NCBI GenBank assembly: GCA_017651185.1
Contig: JAGCDJ010000027.1
Location: 62,001 to 126,000 of the forward strand
Reading direction: 5' to 3'
Length of the DNA: 64,000 bases
Source: Bacteroidales bacterium
Lineage (GTDB): Bacteria > Bacteroidota > Bacteroidia > Bacteroidales > ML635J-15
Within the stretch, counting starts at the first letter, position 1; every line of letters starts with the position of its first letter. Below are positions 17,396-26,350 of this stretch, one piece after another. The translations under genes and the position numbers were made by a program. The notes beneath the pieces are model-generated. The model made no database searches and was not told the DNA's origin. It worked only from the letters and a program-made list of their open reading frames with translations.

Positions 17396-19888
17396 ATGGA
17401 TTTGAAGCGAAGCAGATATTTACAAGGGAAAACGCTCATTCACATATTGGCGTTGATTATCTTCGTATCCATATCTGCCGCTTACACAAAAACGCTATTT
17501 GTAGAAACAAATACGAAATTTGTAGAAAATTCCCAAAACGCCATTTCGAATAATCTCTGGAACGAAAATTCATATTCCGGTTGTCCAGCAATTTCGCAAG
17601 GACAAATAGACAGTCGGAACCCATTTACAAAAGTCATATCAGGCATCACTCAGCAAGGGAATTTCACTCCGTTCATACTGATACTTGCAAGTTTAATTGG
17701 TTTCTACATTTTCCTAAACTCATTAAAAATAAACCCATTATGCTCTATAATCGGTTCACTCACATTTGGTCTTTTCAGTTATGGGATTAGCGAAATACTG
17801 ACTGGAGAATACTCGGAAATGGCAGCCATCTGCTTAATACCATACATACTGACAGGAATCGCGTGCTTGTTCAACGAGAGAATGGCAGCAGGGACAACAA
17901 TATCATTAATTTCCATTGCATTGCTCACAGCGACCCGTCATTATCAACTCCTGACCTACACAATCTTCATTGCCATTGTATTCATAATCGTGGAACTTTT
18001 TGAAAAGGGCAAAAGCAACGCAAAAAAACTCCTTCCGACAGCAATCGCCACAGTCATATTCGCGGTGGCATTTTTTACCAATAGCGAAGCGATTTTTCAA
18101 GAATACGAATTCACAAAATACGCATCGGAACAACATCCAGACTACAATACCGAAACAGCATACTTCGATGATGGCGGAGAAACACTTTCCTTGCTCATCC
18201 CAAACATAAAAGGCGGGAAATCAAGCAACAAACTTTCAACAAACTCCGAAACATATAATTTGCTTGAACCATTTTTTGGAAGTGAAAACGCCAAAAAGAT
18301 ATGCGAAAAGTCACCGATGTACTTCGGCAAAAAACACTTCAGCAACGGAAGTTTGTACATCGGGGCCATAGCCATACTGCTCGCTCTTTTCGGAAGCATA
18401 ACAAGCAAAAAAAGGGTCAAATGGTGGGCAATAATTGTAAGCGTCATAGCAATAATACTTTCGTGTGGTAATATTGAATATTTCGTCACAAAAAACATTC
18501 TATTATTCTATAATTTTAGTCATTTTTCAAATATTTTAATAATATCGGCAATCGGAATCTCAGTGCTGGCAGCATTAGGAACGGATGAAATCATTGCTCA
18601 GAACGCAGAACGCAAAGAACGAATCCCACTTTACATTTCGACAGGAATAATATCCGTTATTCTGCTAATTTTCGTTGCATTCCCATCAATTGCAGGCGAC
18701 AGGAGCATTGATATTAACAACCAAACAGAAGTTGAAGTGGCAGAAGGACTTGCCTCCTACATGCCACAGGACGCAGAATACGCCGATGCTGTGGAAGAAT
18801 TCAAAACCGACTACATAACCGCCATTCGCAACGACAGGATTTCTCTCATCAGGCGCGACGCAGCAAAGTCGCTACTTTTCGTTCTACTAGGCGCAACTGC
18901 AATATTTTTCGCACGCAAGAAAAATATCAACGGTTGGATAGTAGTCGCAACATTATCAGTACTCTCAATCGCCGACCTAACAATTGCAAACCTTCAACAA
19001 AAAGACGAGAAAAACGCTAATGAAAGCACATCCGACTTTGCCATTTCACAAATAGGAAAAGACAACAACTCGTTTAGAGTCATTGACATACGCTACAGCA
19101 ACGCATTAAGCGACAACACAACATATCAGAAATTCAACTCTATAAGTGGCGACAACGGATATTGCACTAAACGCTATCGTACATTCTGCGATTCCATTCT
19201 AAACAAAGAACTTGCACTCACTCGCTACAATATTCTATCGTGGGCACAAAGGGACGGAATGACAAGCGATGAAATACAGGAAGTATTCTCACAGAAATTC
19301 AAATCGCCCGCATTGGACATGCTGAATGTCAAATACATAATTCTTTCGGAGAATGCAGATCCGCTTGTCAACACGCACTCGTCTGGCAACGCGTGGCTTG
19401 CCGACAGTATCAGATGGGCAAACTCAGAGCAACTTGAACTTGCACAACTCAAAAACATCGACACGCGCAAGACCGCCATTGTAAACAATAAGTACAAATC
19501 CGAATTTGCCGACATAGAATTTGGAATCGACAGCACCGACTATATAAAACTGGTAGCAAACGACGGCGACATAGTACGATACGAATCTTCGTGTAACGGC
19601 AACCGGCTAGCAATCTTCTCCGAAACCTTCTACCCAAAAGGATGGAAAGTTATGATTGACAACAACAAAGCATCATTTTTCAGATGCAACTATATTCTGC
19701 GAGGAATGATAATTCCACAAGGAAAGCACGAAATCGTGTTCCGCTACGAACCAAAATCGGCAAAGACAGGAGCGACAATTTCCATTGCAAGCAACATTGC
19801 ATTGGCTATCATAATAATTATCAGCATAATAATGCAAATAATAACCGCATTTAGGCACAAAAACAAAACTCAAAACCAAGAAGCATGA
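17396..19888 (+). CDS. YfhO-like polytopic membrane protein
   Basis: An 830-residue protein with many hydrophobic segments: one at the N-terminus, then about ten between residues 90 and 530, and one at the extreme C-terminus. A soluble extracytoplasmic-looking domain lies between. Motifs LDMLNVKYIIL and FSETFYPKGWKVMID with a following IIPQGKHEIVFRY are characteristic of Bacteroidota YfhO proteins. YfhO-type proteins are linked to GT-C glycosyltransferase-like modification of cell-wall polymers in Firmicutes; the role here is unproven. Its stop overlaps dapF by four bases (ATGA). The 288-base gap upstream (17108-17395) is very AT-rich and shows no gene; a weak TATTTTCG box is at 17357-17364. 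Confidence 0.8.
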   Translation: MDLKRSRYLQGKTLIHILALIIFVSISAAYTKTLFVETNTKFVENSQNAISNNLWNENSYSGCPAISQGQIDSRNPFTKVISGITQQGNFTPFILILASLIGFYIFLNSLKINPLCSIIGSLTFGLFSYGISEILTGEYSEMAAICLIPYILTGIACLFNERMAAGTTISLISIALLTATRHYQLLTYTIFIAIVFIIVELFEKGKSNAKKLLPTAIATVIFAVAFFTNSEAIFQEYEFTKYASEQHPDYNTETAYFDDGGETLSLLIPNIKGGKSSNKLSTNSETYNLLEPFFGSENAKKICEKSPMYFGKKHFSNGSLYIGAIAILLALFGSITSKKRVKWWAIIVSVIAIILSCGNIEYFVTKNILLFYNFSHFSNILIISAIGISVLAALGTDEIIAQNAERKERIPLYISTGIISVILLIFVAFPSIAGDRSIDINNQTEVEVAEGLASYMPQDAEYADAVEEFKTDYITAIRNDRISLIRRDAAKSLLFVLLGATAIFFARKKNINGWIVVATLSVLSIADLTIANLQQKDEKNANESTSDFAISQIGKDNNSFRVIDIRYSNALSDNTTYQKFNSISGDNGYCTKRYRTFCDSILNKELALTRYNILSWAQRDGMTSDEIQEVFSQKFKSPALDMLNVKYIILSENADPLVNTHSSGNAWLADSIRWANSEQLELAQLKNIDTRKTAIVNNKYKSEFADIEFGIDSTDYIKLVANDGDIVRYESSCNGNRLAIFSETFYPKGWKVMIDNNKASFFRCNYILRGMIIPQGKHEIVFRYEPKSAKTGATISIASNIALAIIIIISIIMQIITAFRHKNKTQNQEA

Positions 19889-20664
19889 CATTGACTTTCG
19901 ACAAATATCAAGGAGCAGGAAACGACTTCATCATAATCGACAACAGGGATGGAAAGCAGAACCTGTCGTGCCAAGAGATTAGCACACTATGCGACAGGCG
20001 TTTCGGCATCGGCGCCGACGGACTTATACTTGTCGAGAAAAGCGACATTGCCGATTTTGCCATGAAATTCTACAATTCCGACGGAAAAACAGCAAGCATG
20101 TGCGGAAATGGTGGAAGATGCATTGCGAAATACGCTTTCGACCATAAAATTGCTGGCAAAAACATGATATTTTCAGCAGATGACGGCATACACGAAGCAA
20201 GCATCATCAACGATGAAAGCGTGAAAATAAAGATGATTGATGTAAACGGCATTACCGTTTTCGATGACGGAATGTGGACAAATACAGGCGTTCCGCATTT
20301 TGTAAAATTTGTCGACAACATCGATAATGCAAATGTCAAAATCGAAGGCAGAAAACTTGCTGACGACAAACGTTTTGCACCAGACAGAACCAATGTCAAC
20401 TTTACCGACAATGCCAATGGCTACCGAATCGCCACCTACGAACGCGGTGTTGAGGACGAAACACTTGCCTGCGGAACTGGCACCGTTGCAACAGCATTGT
20501 GTATCAATGCAAAGCACAGCATTCCATCGCCAATATCCATACAAGCAAAAGGCGGTTTGCTGAAGGTCTATTTTGAAAAGGAAAATTGTGAATATAAAAA
20601 TATATGGCTCGAAGGGCCTGCCATAAAAGTATTTGAAGGAAAAACAGATGGAAGAAAATCATAA
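19885..20664 (+). CDS. dapF: Diaminopimelate epimerase
   Basis: Interconverts LL- and meso-diaminopimelate for lysine and peptidoglycan synthesis. The 259 residues carry both catalytic cysteines: C73 in SMCGNGGRC and C196 in LACGTGT. The N-terminal F.KYQGAGNDFI is also characteristic. Length is normal. It starts inside the stop of the YfhO-like gene and overlaps the next gene by about 17 bases, so translation of this run is coupled. Confidence 0.96.
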   Translation: MTLTFDKYQGAGNDFIIIDNRDGKQNLSCQEISTLCDRRFGIGADGLILVEKSDIADFAMKFYNSDGKTASMCGNGGRCIAKYAFDHKIAGKNMIFSADDGIHEASIINDESVKIKMIDVNGITVFDDGMWTNTGVPHFVKFVDNIDNANVKIEGRKLADDKRFAPDRTNVNFTDNANGYRIATYERGVEDETLACGTGTVATALCINAKHSIPSPISIQAKGGLLKVYFEKENCEYKNIWLEGPAIKVFEGKTDGRKS

Positions 20665-21529
20665 CATAACGCCAAAATTCGACTTGCATGTACATACTAC
20701 TGCATCCGATGGAAGCAGAAACGCCAAGCAGATAATTGCAGAAGCAAAGCAAATCGGACTGACAACTATAGCAATAACCGACCACGATACTATCGGGAAC
20801 CTTAAGGAATGCATGGCAGAAGGCAAAAAAAACGGCATCCGCGTAATCCCTGGCGTTGAATTTAGCGCAGAAGTCGACACTGGCAAGATGCACATTCTTG
20901 GATATGGAATCGACCCCGACAATGCAGAGTTCAACGCAGTAATGAAGATGCTTCGCGATGCAAGGGAAGTCAGGAACAACAACATAATCGCTGCGCTCAA
21001 CCAACTGTTCCACATGGACATACAAATCGAAGATGTACGGGAATTTGCAAAGGGCGAAACTATTGGAAAACCACACATCGCAGCAGCAATAGTCGAAAAG
21101 GGTTATTGCAACGACATCGAATACGCATTCCGTAAGTTCTTAGGTAGCAAGAAACTGGATGGCATTGACAGGAAAAAGTTGCCACCGCGAAGCTGTATAG
21201 AACTCATCGAAAGGGCTGGCGGATTAGCATTTATCGCCCACCCAAAATCATTGAAACTTCCGAACGACAAAACCTTAGCGAAGATAAAAGAACTGAAAGG
21301 ATATGGACTTGCAGGCATTGAGGCATATCACAGCAGTCACTCGCAAAAGCAATGCGAAGCATACAAGAATATGGCAGAACAACTTGGACTGATGATTTCG
21401 TGCGGAAGCGACTTTCACGGGCCAGAAGTCAAGAAGGACATAAAACTTGGCTTCGGACTTAACGGCAACCTTCCTACCAACAATGAGGAAATTGTAAACA
21501 CACTTCTCTCTGCATTAAAGATGATATAA
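20648..21529 (+). CDS. PHP-domain phosphoesterase (RNase AM / TrpH-like)
   Basis: A 293-residue metal-dependent phosphoesterase of the PHP family. Metal-binding motifs visible are DLHVHTTASDGS near the start, ITDHDT about 45 residues in, the GVEFSAE Glu, FIAHP, and SCGSDFHG near the C-terminus. Relatives include 3',5'-nucleotide bisphosphate phosphatases and the 5'-3' exoribonuclease RNase AM. An ATG at 20633 is also in frame. The one at 20648 (MEENHN) is chosen because it has an AAGGA stretch just ahead and less overlap with dapF. It is immediately followed by ispG. Confidence 0.88.
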   Translation: MEENHNITPKFDLHVHTTASDGSRNAKQIIAEAKQIGLTTIAITDHDTIGNLKECMAEGKKNGIRVIPGVEFSAEVDTGKMHILGYGIDPDNAEFNAVMKMLRDAREVRNNNIIAALNQLFHMDIQIEDVREFAKGETIGKPHIAAAIVEKGYCNDIEYAFRKFLGSKKLDGIDRKKLPPRSCIELIERAGGLAFIAHPKSLKLPNDKTLAKIKELKGYGLAGIEAYHSSHSQKQCEAYKNMAEQLGLMISCGSDFHGPEVKKDIKLGFGLNGNLPTNNEEIVNTLLSALKMI

Positions 21530-22909
21530 ATGGAAGCAAAATTCGCTAAAGAAGTAAAAATTGGTGACTTACGCATTGGCGGTCAACAAAGGATTGCTAT
21601 ACAAAGCATGACAAATGTTCCCGTTGGCGACATTCAAGCATCTGTGAACCAATGCAAGCAACTTTTTGATGCTGGTGCCGACCTGGTTCGGCTTTCAGTT
21701 CCGCGTATGCCCGATATTGAAAGTTTGCACGAAGTAAAGAAAATACTCGTTGCAGATGGCTACACAAAACCGCTCGTCGCCGATGTGCATTTCAGTTCGC
21801 AAATTGCCGAAGAATGTGCTAGAATAGTAGAAAAGGTTAGAATAAATCCCGGAAACTATATCGACAAGCGCGCCAACTTCAAGGAACTGAATCTCAGCGA
21901 ATTTGAATATAATCTTGAACTAGAAAAAATGCACGACCGACTGTTGCCGTTGATAAAAGTCTGCAACGAATATGGCACGGCAATAAGAATCGGTTCGAAC
22001 CACGGTTCGCTGTCAGACAGGATTTTGTCGAGATACGGCAACACCGCAAAGGGAATGGTCGAGGCCGCTATGGAATTCATAAGCATATTCGAAGCCGAAA
22101 ATTTCCATAATCTTGTCATTTCGATGAAGGCAAGCAATGTTAAGGTTATGACCGAATCGTGCGGACTTCTAAACCGCCGCATGGCAGAAAACGGCAACAT
22201 TTATCCTCAGCATCTGGGAGTTACAGAAGCGGGTTCGGGCAACGATGCCAGAATAAAGTCGTGCCTAGGCATTGCCTACCTGCTAAACAAGGGAATTGGC
22301 GACACAATAAGGGTTTCGCTTACTGAAAATCCTGTAAACGAGATAACTTTCGCACAAAAGTTCGTTGCTGAAATCGGAGAAAAGAAGGCATATCCAACAA
22401 ACCCACCCTACCCCGAACTGACAGGAACTGTTGATTATACGCCAAAATCGCAAGATGCCGAAACGGCCATAGCAGAAACCTGCATAGCACTAAGCAACAA
22501 CCTCATCGACAAGGAAATAACCAACCTGAACATAAATGGCAACATTTCAGGAATTGACAACCGTGATTTTGCTGCCGACATCATGCAAGCAGCCGATATT
22601 TGCATTAGCAAGGCAGAATTTATTTCCTGTCCTGGTTGTGGACGCACCAACTACGACCTTGAACGAATTTCCGAAGCCGTGAAACGGGAGTTCGCTCACC
22701 TCAAAGGTCTGAAAATAGCAACAATGGGATGCGTAGTGAACGGTCCTGGCGAAATGGCAGATGCCGACTATGGTTGCGTTGGCAGCACCAAGGACCATGT
22801 CATAATTTACAAGGGACAAACACCTATTATCCGCGATGTTCCGCAGGACAACGCAGTAGAAATGCTGAAGAAAGTAATCGCCGACAACGGCGACTGGAAA
22901 GAAAGATAA
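21530..22909 (+). CDS. ispG: 4-hydroxy-3-methylbut-2-enyl-diphosphate synthase (IspG/GcpE)
   Basis: Catalyses the penultimate step of the MEP isoprenoid pathway with a 4Fe-4S cluster. The cluster ligands are visible: C367 and C370 in SCPGCGR, C401 in GCVVNGPGE, and the coordinating Glu 408. The N-terminal TIM barrel (QSMTNVPVGD, VADVHFS, IRIGSNHGSLS) is complete. At 459 residues it is longer than the compact form (about 370) but well short of the 600-plus residues usual for Bacteroidota. Only about 70 extra residues separate the barrel (GDTIRVSLTENP) from the cluster domain. It begins right at the stop of the PHP gene. Confidence 0.93.
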   Translation: MEAKFAKEVKIGDLRIGGQQRIAIQSMTNVPVGDIQASVNQCKQLFDAGADLVRLSVPRMPDIESLHEVKKILVADGYTKPLVADVHFSSQIAEECARIVEKVRINPGNYIDKRANFKELNLSEFEYNLELEKMHDRLLPLIKVCNEYGTAIRIGSNHGSLSDRILSRYGNTAKGMVEAAMEFISIFEAENFHNLVISMKASNVKVMTESCGLLNRRMAENGNIYPQHLGVTEAGSGNDARIKSCLGIAYLLNKGIGDTIRVSLTENPVNEITFAQKFVAEIGEKKAYPTNPPYPELTGTVDYTPKSQDAETAIAETCIALSNNLIDKEITNLNINGNISGIDNRDFAADIMQAADICISKAEFISCPGCGRTNYDLERISEAVKREFAHLKGLKIATMGCVVNGPGEMADADYGCVGSTKDHVIIYKGQTPIIRDVPQDNAVEMLKKVIADNGDWKER

Positions 22910-22925
22910 AATTGGAGAATTATTA

Positions 22926-23480
22926 TCAATCATTTTCGTCAACATCCCATTTTGCCACATTATCTTCAATGTATTCAGCAATATGGTTCATTTCATCGGA
23001 ATCGCGAATGATGCGGTCGTAATACAAACGCTGCCATGCAAACGGAATTGAATATTCGTTGGCAAATTTTGTAATTGCCGATTTAACCCCACGAATTACA
23101 ACAGACAATGTGTTCCGTTTCGGTGAAATTTTTGACATTTTTTCGTTAAATTCTGTAGAGATGTTGCGCGCAACATCTCTACTATTGCACAAAACATCGC
23201 CAACATTATCACTGACAATTACTATCGCATGAATATGATTGGGCATAACGACCCATAAAGGAATTTCTGCATACGGATAATGTTCCGTAATATTTTCAAA
23301 TTGCTCATTGGCATATTTTCCAATATCCGTCAAAAACATTTTACAATCTGCGATTTCACCAAAATAATGTTCCTTATCCTTTGTGCATATCGTCACGAAA
23401 TATGTTCCGCAACGATAATCATGCCACGACGCGCGTGTTGTCGCAATCCGATATTTTTCCTGAAATTTTTCGTCAGACAT
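22926..23480 (-). CDS. REP-associated tyrosine transposase (RAYT, Y1/HUH family)
   Basis: A 184-residue single-strand DNA transposase-like protein related to IS200/IS605 TnpA. The N-terminus Y(R)IATTRASWHDYRCGTYFVTICT, the HUH pair H82 and H84 in VMPNHIHAIV, and a catalytic Tyr (153 or 154) in WQRLYYDRIIRD are all present, so it looks intact. Domesticated RAYTs are linked to spreading REP palindromes. Residues 100-109 (SRDVARNIST) are encoded by a perfect 28-base palindrome. It is convergent with ispG, 16 bases apart, and lies 22 bases after the small secreted gene. Confidence 0.9.
   Translation of the reverse strand: MSDEKFQEKYRIATTRASWHDYRCGTYFVTICTKDKEHYFGEIADCKMFLTDIGKYANEQFENITEHYPYAEIPLWVVMPNHIHAIVIVSDNVGDVLCNSRDVARNISTEFNEKMSKISPKRNTLSVVIRGVKSAITKFANEYSIPFAWQRLYYDRIIRDSDEMNHIAEYIEDNVAKWDVDEND
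23155..23182. repeat. Perfect 28-base REP-like palindrome inside the RAYT gene
   Basis: The half-site GTAGAGATGTTGCG (23155-23168) is followed without a spacer by its exact reverse complement (23169-23182). It stays in frame and encodes a hydrophilic insert between two conserved blocks of the transposase. Confidence 0.92.
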
Positions 23481-23502
23481 TGATAAAAATCACCCTAACA
23501 TT

Positions 23503-23904
23503 TTAGAACTTCGGGCATTCCCATTTCAGGTTTTCGACACAAGGGTCGCAATCCAGATTGAGTGCCTTCCCGATACAAAGAGCGTTCTTACCTTTTTTGA
23601 CGTGCGAATAAGCAAGGTCGATAGTCTCAGAAACCATGTTTCCGTTGGCATCTACACCTTCAACCAAAACCTCGTAGTAATTCATATAATTGGTATAGCG
23701 ACACGAAACCGTTTTGATTTTTACATATTGCTTACTATCATAACCATCGGCACAGCAACCGCAATACAAAAGAACATACTTCTGCTTCTTTAAAAGTTTT
23801 ACGGCTTCCTGAGCATCTTCCTCCGAAATATACTCCAATTGGTCGGCTACTGCTGTCATTGAAAGGCAAAGCACTGCGACAAGCATCAACATTAATTTTC
23901 TCAT
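23503..23904 (-). CDS. Small Cys-rich secreted protein
   Basis: Function not recognised. It has 133 residues with a signal peptide (MRKLMLMLVAVLCLSMTAVA). The mature part has six cysteines, including a CGCC cluster in LLYCGCCADGYDS and CDPC near the C-terminus. They could bind metal or form disulphides. A TACTTTTG box 25 bases upstream supports the start. It is the first gene of a possible pair with the RAYT. Confidence 0.6.
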   Translation of the reverse strand: MRKLMLMLVAVLCLSMTAVADQLEYISEEDAQEAVKLLKKQKYVLLYCGCCADGYDSKQYVKIKTVSCRYTNYMNYYEVLVEGVDANGNMVSETIDLAYSHVKKGKNALCIGKALNLDCDPCVENLKWECPKF

Positions 23905-23929
23905 ATCATTATCTTGTTAAAACAATACG

Positions 23930-23937
23930 CAAAAGTA
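23930..23937 (-). promoter_or_regulatory. -7 box for the Cys-rich secreted gene
   Basis: The minus strand reads TACTTTTG, a full TAnnTTTG match 25 bases before the ATG. A TTTG lies 17 bases further upstream (23955-23958), slightly closer than usual. Confidence 0.5.
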
Positions 23938-23958
23938 ACCAAAATATTGACATTCAAA

Positions 23959-24000
23959 AAATCCAAAATCGCAAATCCAAAATCGTAAATCTAAATTTGA
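23959..24000. repeat. 14-base tandem repeat, three copies
   Basis: The unit AAATCCAAAATCGN occurs at 23959-23972 and 23973-23986, with a degraded third copy (AAATCTAAATTTGA) at 23987-24000. It lies between two divergent genes, right before a -7 box. Confidence 0.8.
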
Positions 24001-24002
24001 AT

Positions 24003-24010
24003 TATCTTTG
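24003..24010 (+). promoter_or_regulatory. -7 box for the DUF486 gene
   Basis: TATCTTTG matches TAnnTTTG and lies 17 bases before the ATG. No TTTG occurs at the usual -33 distance. Confidence 0.45.
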
Positions 24011-24027
24011 CGCAATTTTTCATTTTA

Positions 24028-24498
24028 ATGATGACACAAAAGAAACGAAATATGACAGCAGGAATCTGTACGATCTTATTATTGCTCGTATCAAACGTCT
24101 TTATGACATTTGCGTGGTACGGCAACCTGAAACTTCAGCAGATGAACATTTCTACATCGTGGCCACTGATATTGATAATATTATGCTCGTGGGGGCTTGC
24201 ATTCTTCGAGTACTGCGCCATGATTCCAGCCAACCGAATTGGTTCGCAAATAAATGGTGGACCGTTCTCCCTGATGCAACTCAAGATAATTCAGGAAGCC
24301 ATTTCGCTAATTGTGTTCACAGGAATAGTGGCTCTGGTTTTCAAGGGGGAACCGATAAAGTGGAACCATATAGTAGCATTCGCACTTATAGTATTAGCAG
24401 TATTCTTCGCCTTCCTCAACAACGACAAGACCGATACACAAAAGGACAAAACGGAAATTGAAGTTCCAAACGACATTCCCGACAACAACGACAAGTAG
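24028..24498 (+). CDS. DMT family (DUF486) small membrane protein
   Basis: A 156-residue protein with four hydrophobic segments: about 11-30, 45-63, 80-105 and 113-132. The motifs VFMTFAWYGNL, WGLAFFEYCAMIPANRIG, LMQLKIIQE and FKGEPIKWNHIVAF are the DUF486 signature. The C-terminus is a charged tail. Related by fold to drug/metabolite transporters, but no substrate is known. An alternative start at the internal ATG (MTAGIC, residue 9) is possible. Confidence 0.85.
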   Translation: MMTQKKRNMTAGICTILLLLVSNVFMTFAWYGNLKLQQMNISTSWPLILIILCSWGLAFFEYCAMIPANRIGSQINGGPFSLMQLKIIQEAISLIVFTGIVALVFKGEPIKWNHIVAFALIVLAVFFAFLNNDKTDTQKDKTEIEVPNDIPDNNDK

Positions 24499-24636
24499 TT
24501 AAATCGGGGAAAAATCGAACTAAACGATTTCACAGGTTCAAAAACCCCATTGCTGATTATTAGCAAGATACAAAAAAGTTATGAACAACTTTGAAAAACA
24601 AGCCGTCAAAAGGACGGCTATTCCGTCAATATGTAT

Positions 24637-24644
24637 TATTTTTG
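24637..24644 (+). promoter_or_regulatory. -7 box for the parA operon, with hairpin upstream
   Basis: TATTTTTG matches TAnnTTTG, 25 bases before the parA ATG. Just ahead, AGCCGTC (24601-24607) pairs with GACGGCT (24613-24619). No T tract follows that hairpin, so it is a weak terminator or a regulatory fold. Confidence 0.45.
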
Positions 24645-24669
24645 ACATTTCAATTTATAACGAAAGAAA

Positions 24670-25446
24670 ATGGGTAAGATAATAACATTAGCCAACCAGA
24701 AAGGTGGCGTAGGGAAAACGACCACAGCAATAAACCTTGCAGCAAGTCTTGCAGCATTGGAATACAAGGTTCTGCTCGTTGATGCCGACCCGCAGGCAAA
24801 CGCGACATCGGGATTGAATTTCGACGTAAATAACATCAGAACAGGTCTTTACGATTGTCTTGTAAAGGACGAAGACCCGGAAAAAGTAATCCTTACGTCA
24901 GAGGAACTTGACGGTCTGTCGGTACTCCCAACCAACATTGACCTTGTCGGCGCCGAAATAGAGATGCTTGACATGCCAAACCGCGAATACATATTAAAGA
25001 ACGTACTCGACAAGGTTCGCGACAAGTACGACTTTATTCTTATCGACTGCTCTCCTTCGCTCGGCATTATCGTCGTCAATGCGCTTACAGCATCCGATTC
25101 AGTACTTATTCCAGTGCAATGCGAATACTTCGCACTTGAAGGGTTAGGGAAACTTCTCAACAGCGTAAGACTTGTACAGGCGAACTTGAACCCCAACCTC
25201 GACATCGAAGGATTTGTAATGACCATGTACGACAAGCGCGTAAAGATTTCGGAGCAAGTGCTTGATGAAGTAAGGCACCATTTCGACGACATGGTTTTCG
25301 ACACTATAATACACAGAAATGTAAAACTCAGCGAAGCTCCTAGTTTTGGGCAATCAATTATAGGATACGACATTAGTTCTACTGGTGCAATTAACTACAT
25401 GAACCTAGCAAAGGAACTTCTGCAAAGAAACAATATGACCAAGTAA
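24670..25446 (+). CDS. parA: Chromosome-partitioning ATPase ParA/Soj
   Basis: A 258-residue ParA ATPase that works with ParB to move replicated origins. The deviant Walker A KGGVGKTT is at residues 10-17 and the Walker A' DADPQAN at about 40. The Walker B-type segment FILIDCSPSLG is near 120. The short N-terminus shows the chromosomal Soj type rather than plasmid ParA with its helix-turn-helix. parB follows after one base. This begins a five-gene run into cell-wall functions. Confidence 0.94.
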   Translation: MGKIITLANQKGGVGKTTTAINLAASLAALEYKVLLVDADPQANATSGLNFDVNNIRTGLYDCLVKDEDPEKVILTSEELDGLSVLPTNIDLVGAEIEMLDMPNREYILKNVLDKVRDKYDFILIDCSPSLGIIVVNALTASDSVLIPVQCEYFALEGLGKLLNSVRLVQANLNPNLDIEGFVMTMYDKRVKISEQVLDEVRHHFDDMVFDTIIHRNVKLSEAPSFGQSIIGYDISSTGAINYMNLAKELLQRNNMTK

Positions 25447-25447
25447 A

Positions 25448-26341
25448 ATGACAGACAAGAAAAACGACAACAAAAAGAAAAAAAGCGGTCTCGGACGCGG
25501 CCTAGGTATTGAAGCAGTAATACCAACCAAGAACAAAACCACACAGCAGAACGACATTCCCGTTGATGCAATAGAAGAGAATCCGTTCCAGCCGCGAAAG
25601 GACTTTGACGAAACCGCCTTGCAGGAACTGGCCGATTCTATTAAGGAACTCGGTGTAATCCAAGCTATTTCTGTAAAAGATATGGGCGATGGAAAATACC
25701 AGCTCATTTCTGGCGAACGCCGTCTGCGTGCGTCCAAGATGGCAGGATTGAAAAAAATTCCAGCATACATCAGAACCGATGTCACCGACCAGTCGATGCT
25801 CGAAATGGCACTGGTAGAGAACATTCAGCGCGAAGACCTCAACGCAATCGAGGTGGCACAGACCTACCAGCAACTTATCGACGAGTGCAAGATGACACAG
25901 GAACAACTAAGCACACGCGTCGGTAAATCGCGCTCGGCAATAGCAAACTTCCTCCGTCTGCTCAACCTTCCGCCAAAAATCCAGACTGGTATCCGCGACG
26001 AAAAGATTTCGATGGGACACGCACGTGCTCTTCTTAGCGCAAAGGACGAGGAAACAATGCTTATGATTTACGACCAGATTCTGAAGTACGACTTCTCGGT
26101 ACGCAAGGTCGAGGAAATCATAAAGGAATACAATGGTTCCACTACAGAAAAGAAAGCAAAGAAAAAAGTGCTTGCCACCAGCGAGGACTACGCTGTGCTG
26201 CAGAAAAGTTTGTCGAGTTGCTTCGCAACCGAAGTCGAACTGAAACGAAACGCCAAGGGCAAGGGAAAGATTGTAATCCCGTTTAAAAACGACGGCGATT
26301 TTGAACGCATCATAGCAATTCTTGACAAATTAAACTCATAA
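25448..26341 (+). CDS. parB: Chromosome-partitioning protein ParB
   Basis: A 297-residue ParB/Spo0J-type protein that spreads from parS sites. The Lys-rich N-terminus (GLGRGLG) is followed by the CTP-binding ParB domain with NPFQPRKDFD, SGERRLRASKMAG and ALVENIQREDLN. A helix-turn-helix region (TQEQLSTRVGKSRSAIANFLRLL) and a C-terminal dimerisation segment end it. No clear parS site was found in the window. Confidence 0.94.
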   Translation: MTDKKNDNKKKKSGLGRGLGIEAVIPTKNKTTQQNDIPVDAIEENPFQPRKDFDETALQELADSIKELGVIQAISVKDMGDGKYQLISGERRLRASKMAGLKKIPAYIRTDVTDQSMLEMALVENIQREDLNAIEVAQTYQQLIDECKMTQEQLSTRVGKSRSAIANFLRLLNLPPKIQTGIRDEKISMGHARALLSAKDEETMLMIYDQILKYDFSVRKVEEIIKEYNGSTTEKKAKKKVLATSEDYAVLQKSLSSCFATEVELKRNAKGKGKIVIPFKNDGDFERIIAILDKLNS

Positions 26342-26350
26342 GCTACCGAA

